DNA of 64,000 bases from Poa pratensis (Eukaryota; Streptophyta; Magnoliopsida; Poales; Poaceae). The position numbers and the translations under genes are program-made. The stretch spans positions 136,601,733 to 136,665,732 of the forward strand of contig CAMZMU010000052.1 in NCBI GenBank assembly GCA_947311845.1. The letters are read 5' to 3'. Below are positions 46,237 through 58,019 of this stretch, piece by piece. Position 1 is the first letter of the stretch, and each line of letters begins with the position of its first letter. The notes under the pieces are model-generated. The model ran no database searches, was not told where the DNA came from, and saw nothing but the letters and a program-made list of their open reading frames with translations.

Positions 46237-46460
46237 CTATTCTGTGGCGCACCATTTTTCTATTCTGTGGCGCATGGGTGGTGCGCCACAGAATAGTCGC
46301 CACTAAATAAGCTATTCTGTGGCGCACCACCAGGTGCGCCACAGAATAGTAGCTGCCTGGTGCGCCACAGAATAACTATTCTGTGGCGCACCCCACTCAC
46401 CATGCGCCACAGAATAGGGTGCGCCACAGAATAGTTCTGGGTGCGCCACAGAATTACTGT
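46237..46460. repeat. CACTA 2 left subterminal repeats
   Basis: About ten copies, on both strands, of CTATTCTGTGGCGCAC and its complement GTGCGCCACAGAATAG. Matching copies sit at 52715-53100. Confidence 0.92.
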
Positions 46461-46777
46461 GCCGTATTGTACCCGTATATTACCAGAATACAAATACCAG
46501 TATAATACCAGAATACATGTATATTTCATATTTACACAGATATAACAGAAACAGGGATATATTTTCACAGATACATATATCAAAACAAACACATTACTAA
46601 TATATGTCTCATCACAAGTTGATACAAAAGTGCCGAAGTTTTACACAAGTGTTGAGATATATACAAAAGTTAATCGATCGTTGCACACGTTACAAATGAA
46701 GTGTTCACCGCCTACACTAGGATCGAATAGATTACATCTCGGCGTTGACGGTGAGCAAAAGCGGGAGCACGACGATC

Positions 46778-49700
46778 TCATGTAGCGAGCGGTGCGAGCG
46801 GCGCCGGGAATGGTTTGCCGTCTTTCTTCGTCATCCACGCCCTGTTGTCCTTCTGCAACTTTAGGCGTTCTTCGATTTCTCTCTGATGCAACCCTGTAGA
46901 TGGAGATAGATATATATATTGGTTAATAATATCAATAGAGTATGCATGCATGATTTATTCATCTAAGTGGATAAAATAGAGTATGTATGTGTGCATGTGT
47001 AAGGTTTTCTTTTATAATACATCCTATCTACCTCGTCGGGAGCAATGGAAGGTCCCCCCTGCTGTGATAACATTTCCGACGATGACTTCCGATAACTTGG
47101 TCTTGATGCATTGGAAGTCTTTTCTAAGATCCATATCGGACTTGCGTCTGTCATATTCGACCCATGTTTGTAAAGCAGATGGCAAACCACATTGCGCTCC
47201 ATCTCGGATAATCATGTTAATATGACGGAGGGCGTAGAAGGCATCCATCTCGCTGCCCGACTGCTCCTTGAGGCAAGAGAACTCGGTGATATGCTTGAAC
47301 CGGCGCAACTTATTATCAATTAATTGTGGTTGCACGGTGCTTTCGAAGACGCCTCCCTTTTGGTGGTAGCCGTGAAGAGCTTGATTGAGGACAGCAATTA
47401 TGTTGGCATACCTTTTCGTAGTACTACTACCTGAGTCAAAATAAGTGGCATGGTAATGGCTCGGGTGTAGGATGATGAGGACGCAGTACTTGTCCCTGCT
47501 CAACACAATTTAAATGAGATGATGATCAGAAACATGCATGCATTGAACTCGGAAAGGCACAAGATACGGCGGCGAGCGGATGTGTACTTACTCGGGAAAG
47601 AAAGGCACAAGAAGGCAATTCTTTTGCTGGTTTTGCAACATGAACCTCTCGAGGTACTCAACTGCGCTGGTCCGTGTCACAGATCCTTGCACCAGCTGGC
47701 TGTCACGCATGTAGTAGGGATCCGCTACCGCGACGTGCGAGAGATTATCTCTGTGGATAGTCATGGCCTCATTGAGCGCGTATAGGCGGACCAAGTTATA
47801 GTTGAGCCGCTGCTGGTTAAATAGATTGAACACGTCCTCGTATGCTACTAAGAACAGATCCGCGGGGTGTTCACCGACGACCACCAACCCGCCTTCTTCC
47901 TTTGGCACTTGGACAGTGAACGCCGGGTAATTTGGATCCCTGTCTTTTAGAAGAAAGCCCTCTAGCATAGAGATAGAATCGCTCAAAGAGATCATTGATG
48001 GAGTTGCGAGGTGGATCATCTCCGGAGGCACTATCGGTTTTCCAGCTTCATGAACCATGTGCGCCGATTTGTCCGGAGGGGGTGGTATGGTGTCTTCACG
48101 ACCCTGGATAATCATAGGAGTTGGCTGGCTCGCAGAGGCGCCCTTTGATCCCTTTGGCATCTTAGGTGGCTGGCTCGCAGAGGCGCCCTTTGGCATCTTC
48201 TTGGGGGGCCTCCTGGGCTTATTGTTCCATGGCTGCCCACGAAGCCCCTCTGCAACCGATTTCGCAATCGTGCCAGGGGAGAAAACGCCGGTAGCCGGTT
48301 TGTCTTGAGCTGCAACGCCGGCTGCTGGAGGTGTCTCTTGAGATAAACCCTGGAAGTCCAGGCGCTGCGTGACTGCATTGAGACGAGCAGGTTGATCGGC
48401 GTGGGCACGGAAGGGTGGTTCGAGATCCACAGGACGCATGAATCCGTCGGCGTCTTCGGCGCCAGTGTTGAGGAAGCCACCGACGTCGATAAGATCATCA
48501 TCGTCGTCGTCGTCGTTGCCACCAATACGTTGAGGTGCAGAGGCGTTGCCTGCTAATTGCACCGGTTGTGGTTCGGAGCCCAATTGCACCGGTTGTGGTT
48601 GAGAGCCTACCAACAGTTGCTTCTGGCGGTTGGTGGTGGTGGCGACGGCTGCAGGCTTCTTCGGGGGACGGATCGGAGCGTCCCGCCGGAACTTTGAGGT
48701 GGCGCCGGTGTTGCGTCTTGGGCCCTCATCAATAATACCCCCCCCCCAAGACGAATCTGGGTCTTCGGCCATAGCGAGACCCATTCGGGGCACTTTCCAA
48801 GGACCACGTGTTCATCGGCTCCTTGAGGTTGAACGGGGGGGTCCATGTTGTGATACACTTTCGGCACCGTGACTACCTTGACCTTCATAAAACCCTTGTC
48901 CACTGGAGCGTGGTGCATTAGTTCGCTGCCTGTTTTTAGGATAAGGCCCGTAGCAACTTCCTTCAACTCGTCGCCTACCCTATGCAGGAGCATGCAAGGC
49001 GTTTCCTATAATGAAATTAAGCAACATATGCATTTGTGTGATTAATACAGTCATCGATCGAAGCAGACATAGTTATACAGAAGGACATAGTTATACAGAA
49101 GACGACGCAGACTAATTAATTAGTAACCTTGGTGACGACGTCCAGCTCGGCTTCCGTCGAGACACGGGCGCCGGTGCCAGCGGCGGTGGCCGGAGTTTTC
49201 TTCTCGCGTCCCGGTGCGGTAGGCAGCGCCGGTGTGACCAAAGGGGCCATGGGCGGCGGGGTCACGATGATGTCGCTCGGCGACCGGTTCATGGTGGAGT
49301 TGCTGCCGGAGAAGCTGGGCACGTGTATCGGCCCCTGTTGACCTCCCGCCATCCAGGCAGCGAACCCCTCCACTATCTGCGGGGGCATGATCTGGTGGAT
49401 GCCTTCTCGGACTAGCTTTTGCACCTCCTGCTTGTCCACGGTGTTCTTCTTCAGCTCCTCCAGCTCCGCCTTCAGCCGCTCAACCTCGGCTCTATCCTCG
49501 TTCTTGGACGTCCTCTTCCTCTTTTTCTTCTCGCCGGCGCCGTCCGAGCTGTAGTACTCCGTGAACTTCACGCTCGTACCATAGCCTGACACACGGCCAG
49601 CTGATGTCGGCGGCGCCAACTTGTCCCTTCCCTTTGCAACGTTCATCGCCCGGTTGAAAGTAGTGTCCCACACTTCCCTCTCACCCTGGGACGACGACTG

Positions 49701-50800
49701 GCCGGCCTCAGCCTCAGCCTTCAACTCGTCCTCCTGCACACAAAGGTGAACACACTTAGAAATTTGAGATCAACGCAATGGACTTTGAGATATCTGTGGT
49801 ATTTAAATTCACTTACCAGATTTTGCTGGAATTGCTTCACATCGTCGTGATCGGTAACGAACTCCCCAGTTTCCCAGTTGAGATAGTAGCGGGACCGGAC
49901 AAAGTTCCTGGTCTGCTCGTCTGTGAATTTATCCCATGGGTTGTCCAGCCCACGTTTTCTTATTTCTGCGTCCTCCTTGTCCCAAGTGGGTTGTTTGGAT
50001 TTGTAACCGCCGCTTCCCAAACGGTGGTTACCTAAGTTCCTCTTCCGCATTTCCTTCCCCCACTCGGTCCATCTTGTACACACCTCAGAATTTAAAAAGT
50101 CCTTAAATACCTCGAACTCTTCTAAGGTGATGTGAGGCTCGCCTGTACTAATCTCCTCCCAGCTCTTCTTATTATGAATCTTCGCCTTCACCCGGCATTT
50201 CCAGCTGCTCAAGGCGGTGCTCATCTTCGTGGTGGCGTAATTATCCACATTTTTGGGTTTAGGGTTCGGGAAGGTGTATCGTTGGTGAACCCTCCTGAGC
50301 AGGTGTTCGAGCAAAGCCGCATTCTCTTCGCTTCTAATGTCAGACGTGTTGATCGACACGCCTTCTCGGAGGATGCACCCTAGTTGCATGCTGTACCCTC
50401 GTGCAACGTGCTTAGGCTCCAACGGCATGCCACTTGGACTGACCTCCGTGATCACGTCCGTGACATTGTCCACCGACTGCACTTTACGCGGTTTAGTCCT
50501 TGCCCTCCGCTTCTTCTTCTTCTTAGCGGCCGGGTTGCTGTCGCCGGGTTCCGTGTGGTCGCCGCCATCGGTGCGGTCATCGCCAGTGGTCGTGTGGTCG
50601 CCACCATCTCCTGAGGTGTCATCCTCACCACCTTCTTCGTGGTACTCGGGGTCGGGATCCCGGACCTCCCGTTGATGCTCCTCAGCCTCGTCGCCACTAG
50701 TGACCGCGGCTTCGTCCCTCATATCGTCGGGCCAAAAGTCCATGTTCTGTACTCTTGCTTGCTCTTCGATGCTCATGCGCTTAGAAGCGTCGCCCGACAT
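46778..50800 (-). CDS. CACTA 2 Transposase_24 / Ulp1-like protein gene
   Basis: Exons about 50800-49817, 49733-49128, 49005-47593, 47502-47035 and 46895-46778 with GT-AG junctions. It starts MSGDASKRMSIEEQ. An acidic region and a basic stretch (KKKKKRRARTKPRK) precede the Transposase_24-type region (LGCILREGVSIN, NLGNHRLGSGGYKSKQPTW). A coiled coil (AEVERLKAELEELKK) and a DUF8039-like segment (ADEHVVLGKCPEWVSLWP) follow. The last part resembles an Ulp1 fold (YCVLIILHPSHYHATYFDSG), but where CACTA 1 has GTNLCGYYVCEW this protein has GSEMDAFYALRH, so the nucleophile cysteine is gone. A run of 10 G (48738-48747) breaks the frame in exon 3. Confidence 0.72.
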
Positions 50801-50904
50801 GTTTGAACTGCATTAAAAAGAGGCAAAAAGTTAGTATGACAAATATAAGAGAAAAAAAATCACCTAACTAAGTACTAAGATACCCCGGCCCATGCATTAG
50901 TCGC

Positions 50905-51050
50905 AATACCCCATATGTCCTATTTTTAGCAAAGTCATGCCAAATTTCACGAAAAAATTCGGCATGACCTTTGCTAAAAAAGGGACATATGGAGTACCCG
51001 AAATTGCCGGAACGGAAGTTAATCGACGTTCCGGCAATCTCAAGGGCCTC
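50905..51050. repeat. Two adjacent perfect-stem hairpins in CACTA 2
   Basis: The first stem runs from CCATATGTCC...GCAAAGTCATGCC (about 50911) to its complement GGCATGAC...GGACATATGG (ending about 50994). The second is ATTGCCGGAACG...CGTTCCGGCAAT (about 51003-51041). A third short palindrome, CCGGCCGGCATATCCGGCCGG, follows near 51093. They lie about 100-250 bp upstream of the element gene's start codon. Confidence 0.8.
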
Positions 51051-51589
51051 TCGGGGGTACCTGCAAGCATTTCCAAATTTAAAAAACACAACTCCGGCCG
51101 GCATATCCGGCCGGCATCTCCACGACACGATGGTCGGAGCCAAATCCACATCTCAATAAAAATATAGAGTTACTATCATACAAGATCGAGAACGAGTACA
51201 TACATAAACCAACGCTTCATAAATAATCATTTCATGTCTTTCTTCTTTATCTACCAAATGTTTAATTTGTATGTATGTGCCTGTGACATTTGGTCTTGAA
51301 GGTGTAGTACATGCTCCACAAGTACATGCAAATTGATACCATATCGTCGGATTCCTCTCACACAACCGCTATGAGGGTGAAGTGGTGTTAAAAGGGTCTC
51401 CACGTCGGAGCACTTTCCGACCACCATGCTCATGCTCATGCTGATCATGGATGTGCCTAGTCAGTGACATGATAACCAACATACTTATTAATTGAATAGG
51501 GTAAAAATTGGCACATTGTTACTAAATGAGGCAAACAAAAAAATATTGTTTAACAGGGTAAATACTGTCACAATTGTGAAATTAGGGGG

Positions 51590-51960
51590 TAAATTTTTTT
51601 TTTAGATTCACAGGGAGGCCGCAGCCTCCCCGGTTCCATTGCTTGAATGAAACCAAATGTCACATTACAGATGAAGAAAACAGAAATTAAACTACATGAT
51701 AAACTAATTCTATACCAGCTGAACTAACTCTAGGAGCTACAAAAGACAAGAGACCATGCTTAAACTAGGATGAATCTCTGAAAACCAGCTGACACGAGCA
51801 ATGCTAATCTAAAACGGGAGAGAAATGGCAACAGCACCCACTGGAGCTGAGAGCTTGGGCTTCTTTGGGAGGATAGCCCACCGCAGGGAAGACCATGATC
51901 CCCAGGTCGAGTGGTGAGGCAGGGCTTGCCATCTCTCTGTCTGCATTATGGACGGTCAGG
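51590..51960 (-). mobile_element. 3' end of a truncated LINE inside CACTA 2
   Basis: A T run (about 51593-51602, the A tail on the minus strand) is followed by the hairpin GGGAGGC-CGCA-GCCTCCC and a UTR-like sequence. LINE 1 has the same arrangement of tail and small hairpin at its 3' end. The 5' limit and target duplication were not found. Confidence 0.55.
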
Positions 51961-52714
51961 TGAGAGGTTCGCTGATGCTTGGACTAAGTTGCATCGAGGG
52001 CTACCTGCCGCTGGCTCCATACTCGAATCGCGAAACAGCAGTGCACCGCCGCCGCAGAGGCTCCCCCACGCAGCCCCCACCGCGGGCGGGTAAAGAGACG
52101 CCCGCCGCCGTCGGCACCCGCGTGGACTTTGCCCCGCGGCGCACGCCGGCGGCGGCGGGGAGGGGTAGGAGGACGGAGGGAGGGGACGGAGAGGACTCAG
52201 CGCCCATCGTCCTTCCACGACCAGTGGGGTGGGGTGGGGGAAGACACGGTTTTCTCTGACCGGGGTAAAATTTTGTGATTACAACATTTCCACAAGCACC
52301 TTCAAGACACAGGGAGAGAGGAGGGAGGAGGAGGAGGAACATGGCACAGGGAGAGAGGAGGGAGGAGGGAGGAGATAGACCTGCGCAGGCGAGGAGAGAG
52401 GAGGGAGGAGGGACGGCGTCGAGGCCGGTGTTGAGTTCCTCCGCGGCGTCGAGGTCCTCCGCGAGGCGTCGACGGCCGGTCCGATCGAGGGCGCGCAGGG
52501 GAGCAGGGGTTGGGCGGGGGCGCAGGGATGGGCGCACGGCGGCGAGCTTGGGCGGGTCGGCCGGCGTCGGGGAGAGGCGGGGGCGGCGCGTCGTGTCAGG
52601 GTGGCGAGGGGTGGCACGGCGCGGCGTCGTCGACGGTTTCCTGGACACTTAGCGAAATTTCGAAGAGCGGGGAGAAGAAGCGCGACGTGGCCGCGGGGCC
52701 ACATGTAAGTAGTG
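51961..52714. other. GC-rich block of CACTA 2, no gene called
   Basis: Open frames on both strands are Arg/Gly/Pro/Ala-rich and overlapping. This is expected from composition, as in the GC-rich block of CACTA 1. Confidence 0.55.
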
Positions 52715-53110
52715 GCCGCGGTATTCTGTGGTGCACCGTTGGGCTGGTGCGCCACAGAATATCTCAGTCCAAGCGCGACGGCGGACCCACATGTAAGTTG
52801 TACAAAGGATTTCTGTGGCGCACCTAGCTGGTGCGCTACAGAATACGCGTATTCGGTGGCGCATGCACCCTGGTGCGCCACAGAATAAGATTATTCTGTG
52901 GCGCATGGGCATGGCTGCGCCACAGAATAAAGCCCAAAGTGACTGACCCTTGCGTGGGTGTGGGGCCCGCGCCTATTCTGTGGCGCATGGGCATAGCTGC
53001 GCCACAGAATAAGCTTATTCTGTGGCGCACCAATAAGTAATGCGCCACAGAATAATCTTATTCTGTGGCGCATCTTTATAGGTGCGCCACAGAATAAGCT
53101 TCCATAGAAT
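52715..53110. repeat. CACTA 2 right subterminal repeats
   Basis: More than ten copies of TATTCTGTGGCGCA and TGCGCCACAGAATA in alternating orientation, the counterpart of 46237-46460. Confidence 0.92.
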
Positions 53111-53494
53111 TGGCTTTTCCTACTAGTGAAAAAATGACTCCGCCCCCTACAGACACACAAGATAATGCGCACCACTTGATTTGAACACTGAATTTGTCAC
53201 CTAAAAGTGATGTGGTCTGTGAATCGCCTGTATGCATACATTTTTAGTTTTTTTCAATAAAAAATATATATTTTTAATCATTTTTTGACCTGCAAACCGT
53301 TGGGGAAACCCCTACGGTAATTTTCAATTAACCATCACAACCACAAAAACAAAGTACTTGTCCCACGAGAGGGGGGACAAGCAAGCGTTCGGGGGGTGAA
53401 ATATTTACATGGCGGGGAGAGGGGTGGAAGAAGAGCAACTAAACAAAAGAAGCTAGAAAAGAAAAAGAGGTAAAAAACAAGGCCTAAAGAGGTC

Positions 53495-56400
53495 CTAGAA
53501 CGAAAGTAACCAATTAACAAGCTCCTGCCTGCGAGCAGGTTTGGTCCTGTGAATGATGAGCTGCAAATCAGCACGAAACAAGATCTTCCAGACTTGAATA
53601 GAGGGCGACTTGGCTTCAAAAATTTTGTTGTTTCTGCACTTCCAAATCCCCCACAGAGCACATGAGACCACCTCTAGGAAACTTGGTCCAGGAAAAGAAC
53701 TTTTTGCTGCTTGGAACATATCAGTCATGTTTGGCATAGAAACCCAGGTGATGTTCAGAATACTCCAGATTCTACCCGCAAAGGGGCAATTGAAAAACAG
53801 ATGTTCCCTAGTCTCTCTCTCCCTTCTGGAGCAAAGAACACAGTTGACACCGGAGTCAAGGTGCCAATGGCTTCTGTCCATCATATCTCGGGTGTTTAAA
53901 CGGTCAACCAGCAGCAGCCACATGAACACTTTATGTTTACTGAGGATTTTACTTTTCCATAGCTTGTGATAAAGTGGAGGTGCCGGAAGTGCTTCGAAAG
54001 CAAACTTGTAGAACTTTTGCGAACTGTAGCCGGCTCTATTGAGACTGCATTCCCAAGCATCATGATCAGCGGGATCGACTAGACTCTGTTTGTGTTCAGC
54101 TATAATGAGCTGAAGTTTGTTAAGCTCCTCCAATGCCTGCACCGAAATTGGTGTGATGAAATTTTCTTGCACAAGTTCCTCAAAGCTCTCTGCTCTCAAC
54201 ATTTGACTCACTGAAGCATCCGAATCAGAGGCAAAAGAATAAAGTCGAGGAAACTGCAAAGCTAAAATCCTATGCTGCCAATTATCTTTCCAAAACAGCA
54301 CAATCTCTTCAGCTTTTGGTTTGCACACCGAAATGGATCTGAAGGTATCAAATAATTTGCAGACATCTCGCCACCAAAAAGAACCCACAGGGGCAGTCGC
54401 ATGTGGAACTTTATCCTGATAATACGCTTGTCATGTCATAGAAACCCAGGGTGTGTCATGCCTTGTGTAAAACTTATATAAATGTTTCATGAGAAGAGCA
54501 TCATTTTGTATTTCAAGATTTATAACTCCAAGGCCTCCTTTATCTTTCGGTCGACAGACCAATTCCCAAGCAGCTAGAAGTTGAATTTTATCTCTATCCT
54601 TCTTACTCCATAGGCAATTTCGCCTAGCACGGTTTACCACCTTAACCACTGTTTTGTTGAGTTTGATCATGCACATGAAGAAAGTGGTTAGGGCAGAGAG
54701 CACCGAATTAACAAACGTCAGCTTGCCACCATAATTCAGAAATCTAGAGCAAGCATTCATTCTTCTTTCCACACTATCAGTCAAAGGAGCCAGCTCGAGC
54801 ACAATGGGTCTAGTTGTCCCCAAAGGTAAACCGAGATAGGTGAAGGGCATCTTGCCCACCACAGAGCCGAAAAATTCAGCCAAACAGGTAGCATAATGGA
54901 TGTCAAAATTTATAGGGACAAGGCAAGATTTGTGAAAGTTTACTTTAAGTCCCGTGACATGTTGAAAAATCAGCAGAGTGTGTTTTAGTTTGTGAAGTTG
55001 CTCAAAACTTGCCTCCATGAAGAGCAGCGTATCATCCGCTGATGGCGGTGAATCACATGCTCGTTGGGAGACCCCAAGAGGAAGGTATGATGCAGTCCAG
55101 CAGCAAGTTTTCCCTCAGTATGAAACCAAGGTTTATCGAACCAGTAGGAGCAGCAGCGCTTCTGAAGGTTGTTGGCGACTCGCACGGCACAACACGATCA
55201 CCAACGTGGAATCTGTACACAACACAATCAAAGTACTTTGCCCCAACGAAATAGTGAGGTTGTCAATCTCACCGGCTTGCTGAAAACAAAGGATTAAACG
55301 TATGGTGTGGAAAATAGTATTAAATTGCAGAGAATGAAAAAGGAACAGTTTGCAGTTTGTGGTTGTTTAATCAGTTTAAAGGAATGGATCGGGGTCCACA
55401 GTTCACTAGTGGTGTCTCTCCATAAAAGATAACTAACATGCTGGGTGAACAAATTACAGCTGGGCAATTGACAAATATTGAGCGCATGACAATGCATATA
55501 TATGACATGATGATTACTATGATATTTAATTGGGCATTACGACATAATACATAGACCGTCATCCAACAGCGTCTATGACTAATAATCCACCGCCAGGTTG
55601 TCATCCGAGTCCCCCGTTGGTATTAAGTTGCAAGCAACGGATAATCGCATTAAGTAAAGTGCGTAATGTAAACAAGTACATATGACCGTGGACATAGCAT
55701 TGTTAGGTTATCCCTAGTGGCAACAGCACATCCGCAATCTTAGAAGTTGCTATCACTCTCCCAGATTACCGGAGGCATGAACCCACTATCTAGCATAAAT
55801 ACTCTCTCTTGGAGTTACAAGCATCTACTTGGCCAAAGCATCTACTAGTAACGGAAAGCATGCAAGATCTTAAATAACATAGGGCATAGATTGATAATCA
55901 ACTTGACATAGCTAGTATTCAATATTCATCGGATTCCAGCAAACACAACATGTAGCATTACAATAATATGATCCTGATCATGTAGGGCAGCTCACAAGAT
56001 CTAAACATGATGGCACAAAGTGGAGAGACAACCATCTAGCTACTGCTATGGACCCGTAGTCCAAGGATGAACTACTCACGCATCCCTCCGGAGGCAGGCA
56101 TGGCGATGTAGAAGCCTCCGGTGACGATTCCCCTCTCCGGCAGGGTGCCGGGAAGAGGTTCTGGACCCTCCCGAGCTAGGGTTGACGGCGGCGGCATCTC
56201 TGGAACTTTTCGTGGATAATGGCTCAGGCCCTTAGGGTTTTTGCATCGGGGGGATTAAGTAGGCGAAAGGGCGGCGGCAGACGACCCCCGAGGGGCCCAT
56301 ACCACCCCAAGGCGCGCCAGGGGGGAACCCGCGCCCTGGTGGCGTGTGGGGCCCTCCTGGCTCTCCTCTGTTGCTCCTTTGGTCCTTCAGGTGTGTTCTG

Positions 56401-57130
56401 GTAAAATAGGGATCCCCGTGAAGTTTCGTCCAATTCCGAGAATATTTCCAGACTAGCTTTTCTGGAATACAAAAATAGCAGAAAACAGGAACTGGCACTT
56501 CGGCATCTTGTTAATAGGTTAGTCCCAAAAAATATATAAAAGTGAAGTAGATGCAAAACATGTAGCAATTGGTATAAAACAAGCATGGAACATCAAAAAT
56601 TATAGATACGTTTGAGACGTATCATCCGCATATTGGACAATGGGATAATCCATATTATTAAACACCACCGGAGGTGATATCTCTCCTTTCAAAAACAGGT
56701 CATTGATCATATCTTGCAATAAATCAGCACCCTCCACAAAAAGAAGTGGGGAAAGAGGGTCTCCTTGACGAACTCCCCTTTTACAGAAAAACTTTTTGCC
56801 AGACACCCCATTGAGCAGCACAGAAGATTTGCAGAATGGCCGAGTGCTCCATGAGGTCGAAGGCCTTTTCAAAATCTAGTTTCAGGATCATAGCTCCCAC
56901 AGGTGCATGTCTACATTGATGAAGGTATTCAAAAGACCAGGCAAGGCAGTTCTGGATTGTGCGGGACTTGATGAATCCGAACGGATTGGTGTGAACAAGA
57001 TTTGTAATTCTGGATTGCAAACGATTTGCCAACAGTTTGGTGACTAGTTTTAGAGCAGAGTTCAGAAGAGAGATGGGGCGAAAATCATTTGGAGTTTGTG
57101 GGGATGGCTTTTTCGGGATGAGTGTGTCTG
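53495..57130 (-). pseudogene. LINE 2 ORF2 remnant: reverse transcriptase and zf-RVT
   Basis: Right to left: LVTKLLANRLQS, GFIKSRTIQNC, DFEKAFDLMEHS, then a frame change, GVRQGDPLSPLLF, NNMDYPIVQYADDT. The solo LTR falls between the codons for the catalytic YADD. Coding resumes TLLFMEASFEQL, GLPLGTTRP, AWELVCRPKDKGGLGV. It shifts again near 54425 and ends with a zf-RVT domain (CVLCSRRERETREHLFFNCPFAGRIW) and WLLSF at 53495. No RNase H domain is seen. Several frame breaks show it is inactive. Confidence 0.88.
55040..56624. mobile_element. Solo LTR (1585 bp) inside LINE 2
   Basis: Starts TGATGGCGGTGAATCACATG and ends TTTGAGACGTATCA, i.e. TG...CA. The perfect 5-bp direct repeat TCCGC is at 55035-55039 and 56625-56629. 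No internal domain, primer-binding site or coding region is present, so it is a solo LTR left by LTR-LTR recombination. Similar sequence is very common in Triticeae genomes to my knowledge. I do not assign a family. Confidence 0.85.
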
Positions 57131-57153
57131 TGATGATGGCTTTTTAATCATTT

Positions 57154-57896
57154 CAGTTCATATGTAGTTCATATTAAGCTATCCAAAATATTTTATAATT
57201 CATAAAGGATGGAGTACTTCATATTCCACTTATCCTAAGAAAAGTATAGAATTTTTGCAATGAAAAAAATAAAGTGTCAGCAAATAGCGATACCAGCTAG
57301 AGCACACTAGCGCAATGTAACGCATGGAGACACCATCTCTAGCAGTAGAGCAATTCGCCAATTGTTTCTTACTAGCTGAGTGTTTTTGCGTTGACATTGC
57401 ACTTCAAGTTTTATTTCTTACCGCACATGTAAATGTAATGCATGTGCAAAATCACGTGTACAGAAAATTCCCGGGCTCAAAATTAAAAAATGCATGAACA
57501 ATATTTAGTACTATAATAGATTGTATGTGGAGAATGAGTAATAATATTAGGAAAATCAGGAAAAGATTTTGTAATACACTTGACCATACTACTATTAACA
57601 CCAACTGTATACATTTTTCCTTAGTAACACACGGTGTCGAAATGAAACAAATTTAACAAAATACTAGAACTATAGTTTCAACGGTTGTACTAAATTTCTC
57701 ACCACATGTAGTTGTGATCTACAGCAAGGCATTCACAAATTTAATCTTTGATGAAAGTATCAATATAGCATTTAGATGCACAGAAGGAGGGAACTACGGA
57801 TCTTCTGGTTAGCTGTGTTCAAACTCTACTCCTATTTCTAGGGAACGACTTTGCTCCGTCCCTAATCCGACGCTGCACGGGAGTATTTAGGCAGTA
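57154..57896. other. Intergenic with duplicated flanks
   Basis: 57270-57375 matches 27225-27345, and 57766-57890 matches the start of the alternative oxidase pseudogene block (44020-44130). I see no gene in between. Confidence 0.6.
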
Positions 57897-58019
57897 CTCT
57901 CCCGATCGGAAATGATTGACACTGATTTATATAAATGTGGATGTATCTAGACGAATCTTAATGTGTAGATACATCCGTATTTAGACAAATCTGTGTCAAC
58001 CATTTCTGATCGGAGAGAG
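57897..58019. mobile_element. Stowaway MITE
   Basis: Starts CTCTCCCGATCGGAAATGATT, ends with its complement CATTTCTGATCGGAGAGAG. TA stands on the left and TT on the right, so one base of the TA duplication has mutated. It is absent from the duplicated block near 44.2 kb. Confidence 0.88.

Larger units (their letters stand above)
46221..53128. mobile_element. CACTA element 2 (6.9 kb)
   Basis: Ends CACTAGTACAGAAAAGC (46221) and, read from the right, CACTAGTAGGAAAAGCC (ending 53128). AAA lies on each side as the 3-bp target duplication. The layout parallels CACTA 1: left subterminal repeats, one minus-strand Transposase_24/Ulp1-like gene, a spacer with hairpins and a LINE fragment, a GC-rich block, and right subterminal repeats. 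No TNP2 transposase is visible. Confidence 0.9.
53284..57140 (-). mobile_element. LINE 2 (5' truncated), with nested solo LTR
   Basis: Bounded by a perfect 13-bp direct repeat TTTTTAATCATTT (53271-53283 and 57141-57153). Coding is minus-strand, starts within the reverse transcriptase and lacks the endonuclease and ORF1, so the 5' end was lost at insertion. The 3' UTR lies at about 53290-53490. The body is interrupted by a solo LTR at 55040-56624. Confidence 0.9.

Noticed and set aside
48057..48308. Plus-strand open frame in CACTA 2
   Set aside because: Antisense shadow of the element's minus-strand gene.
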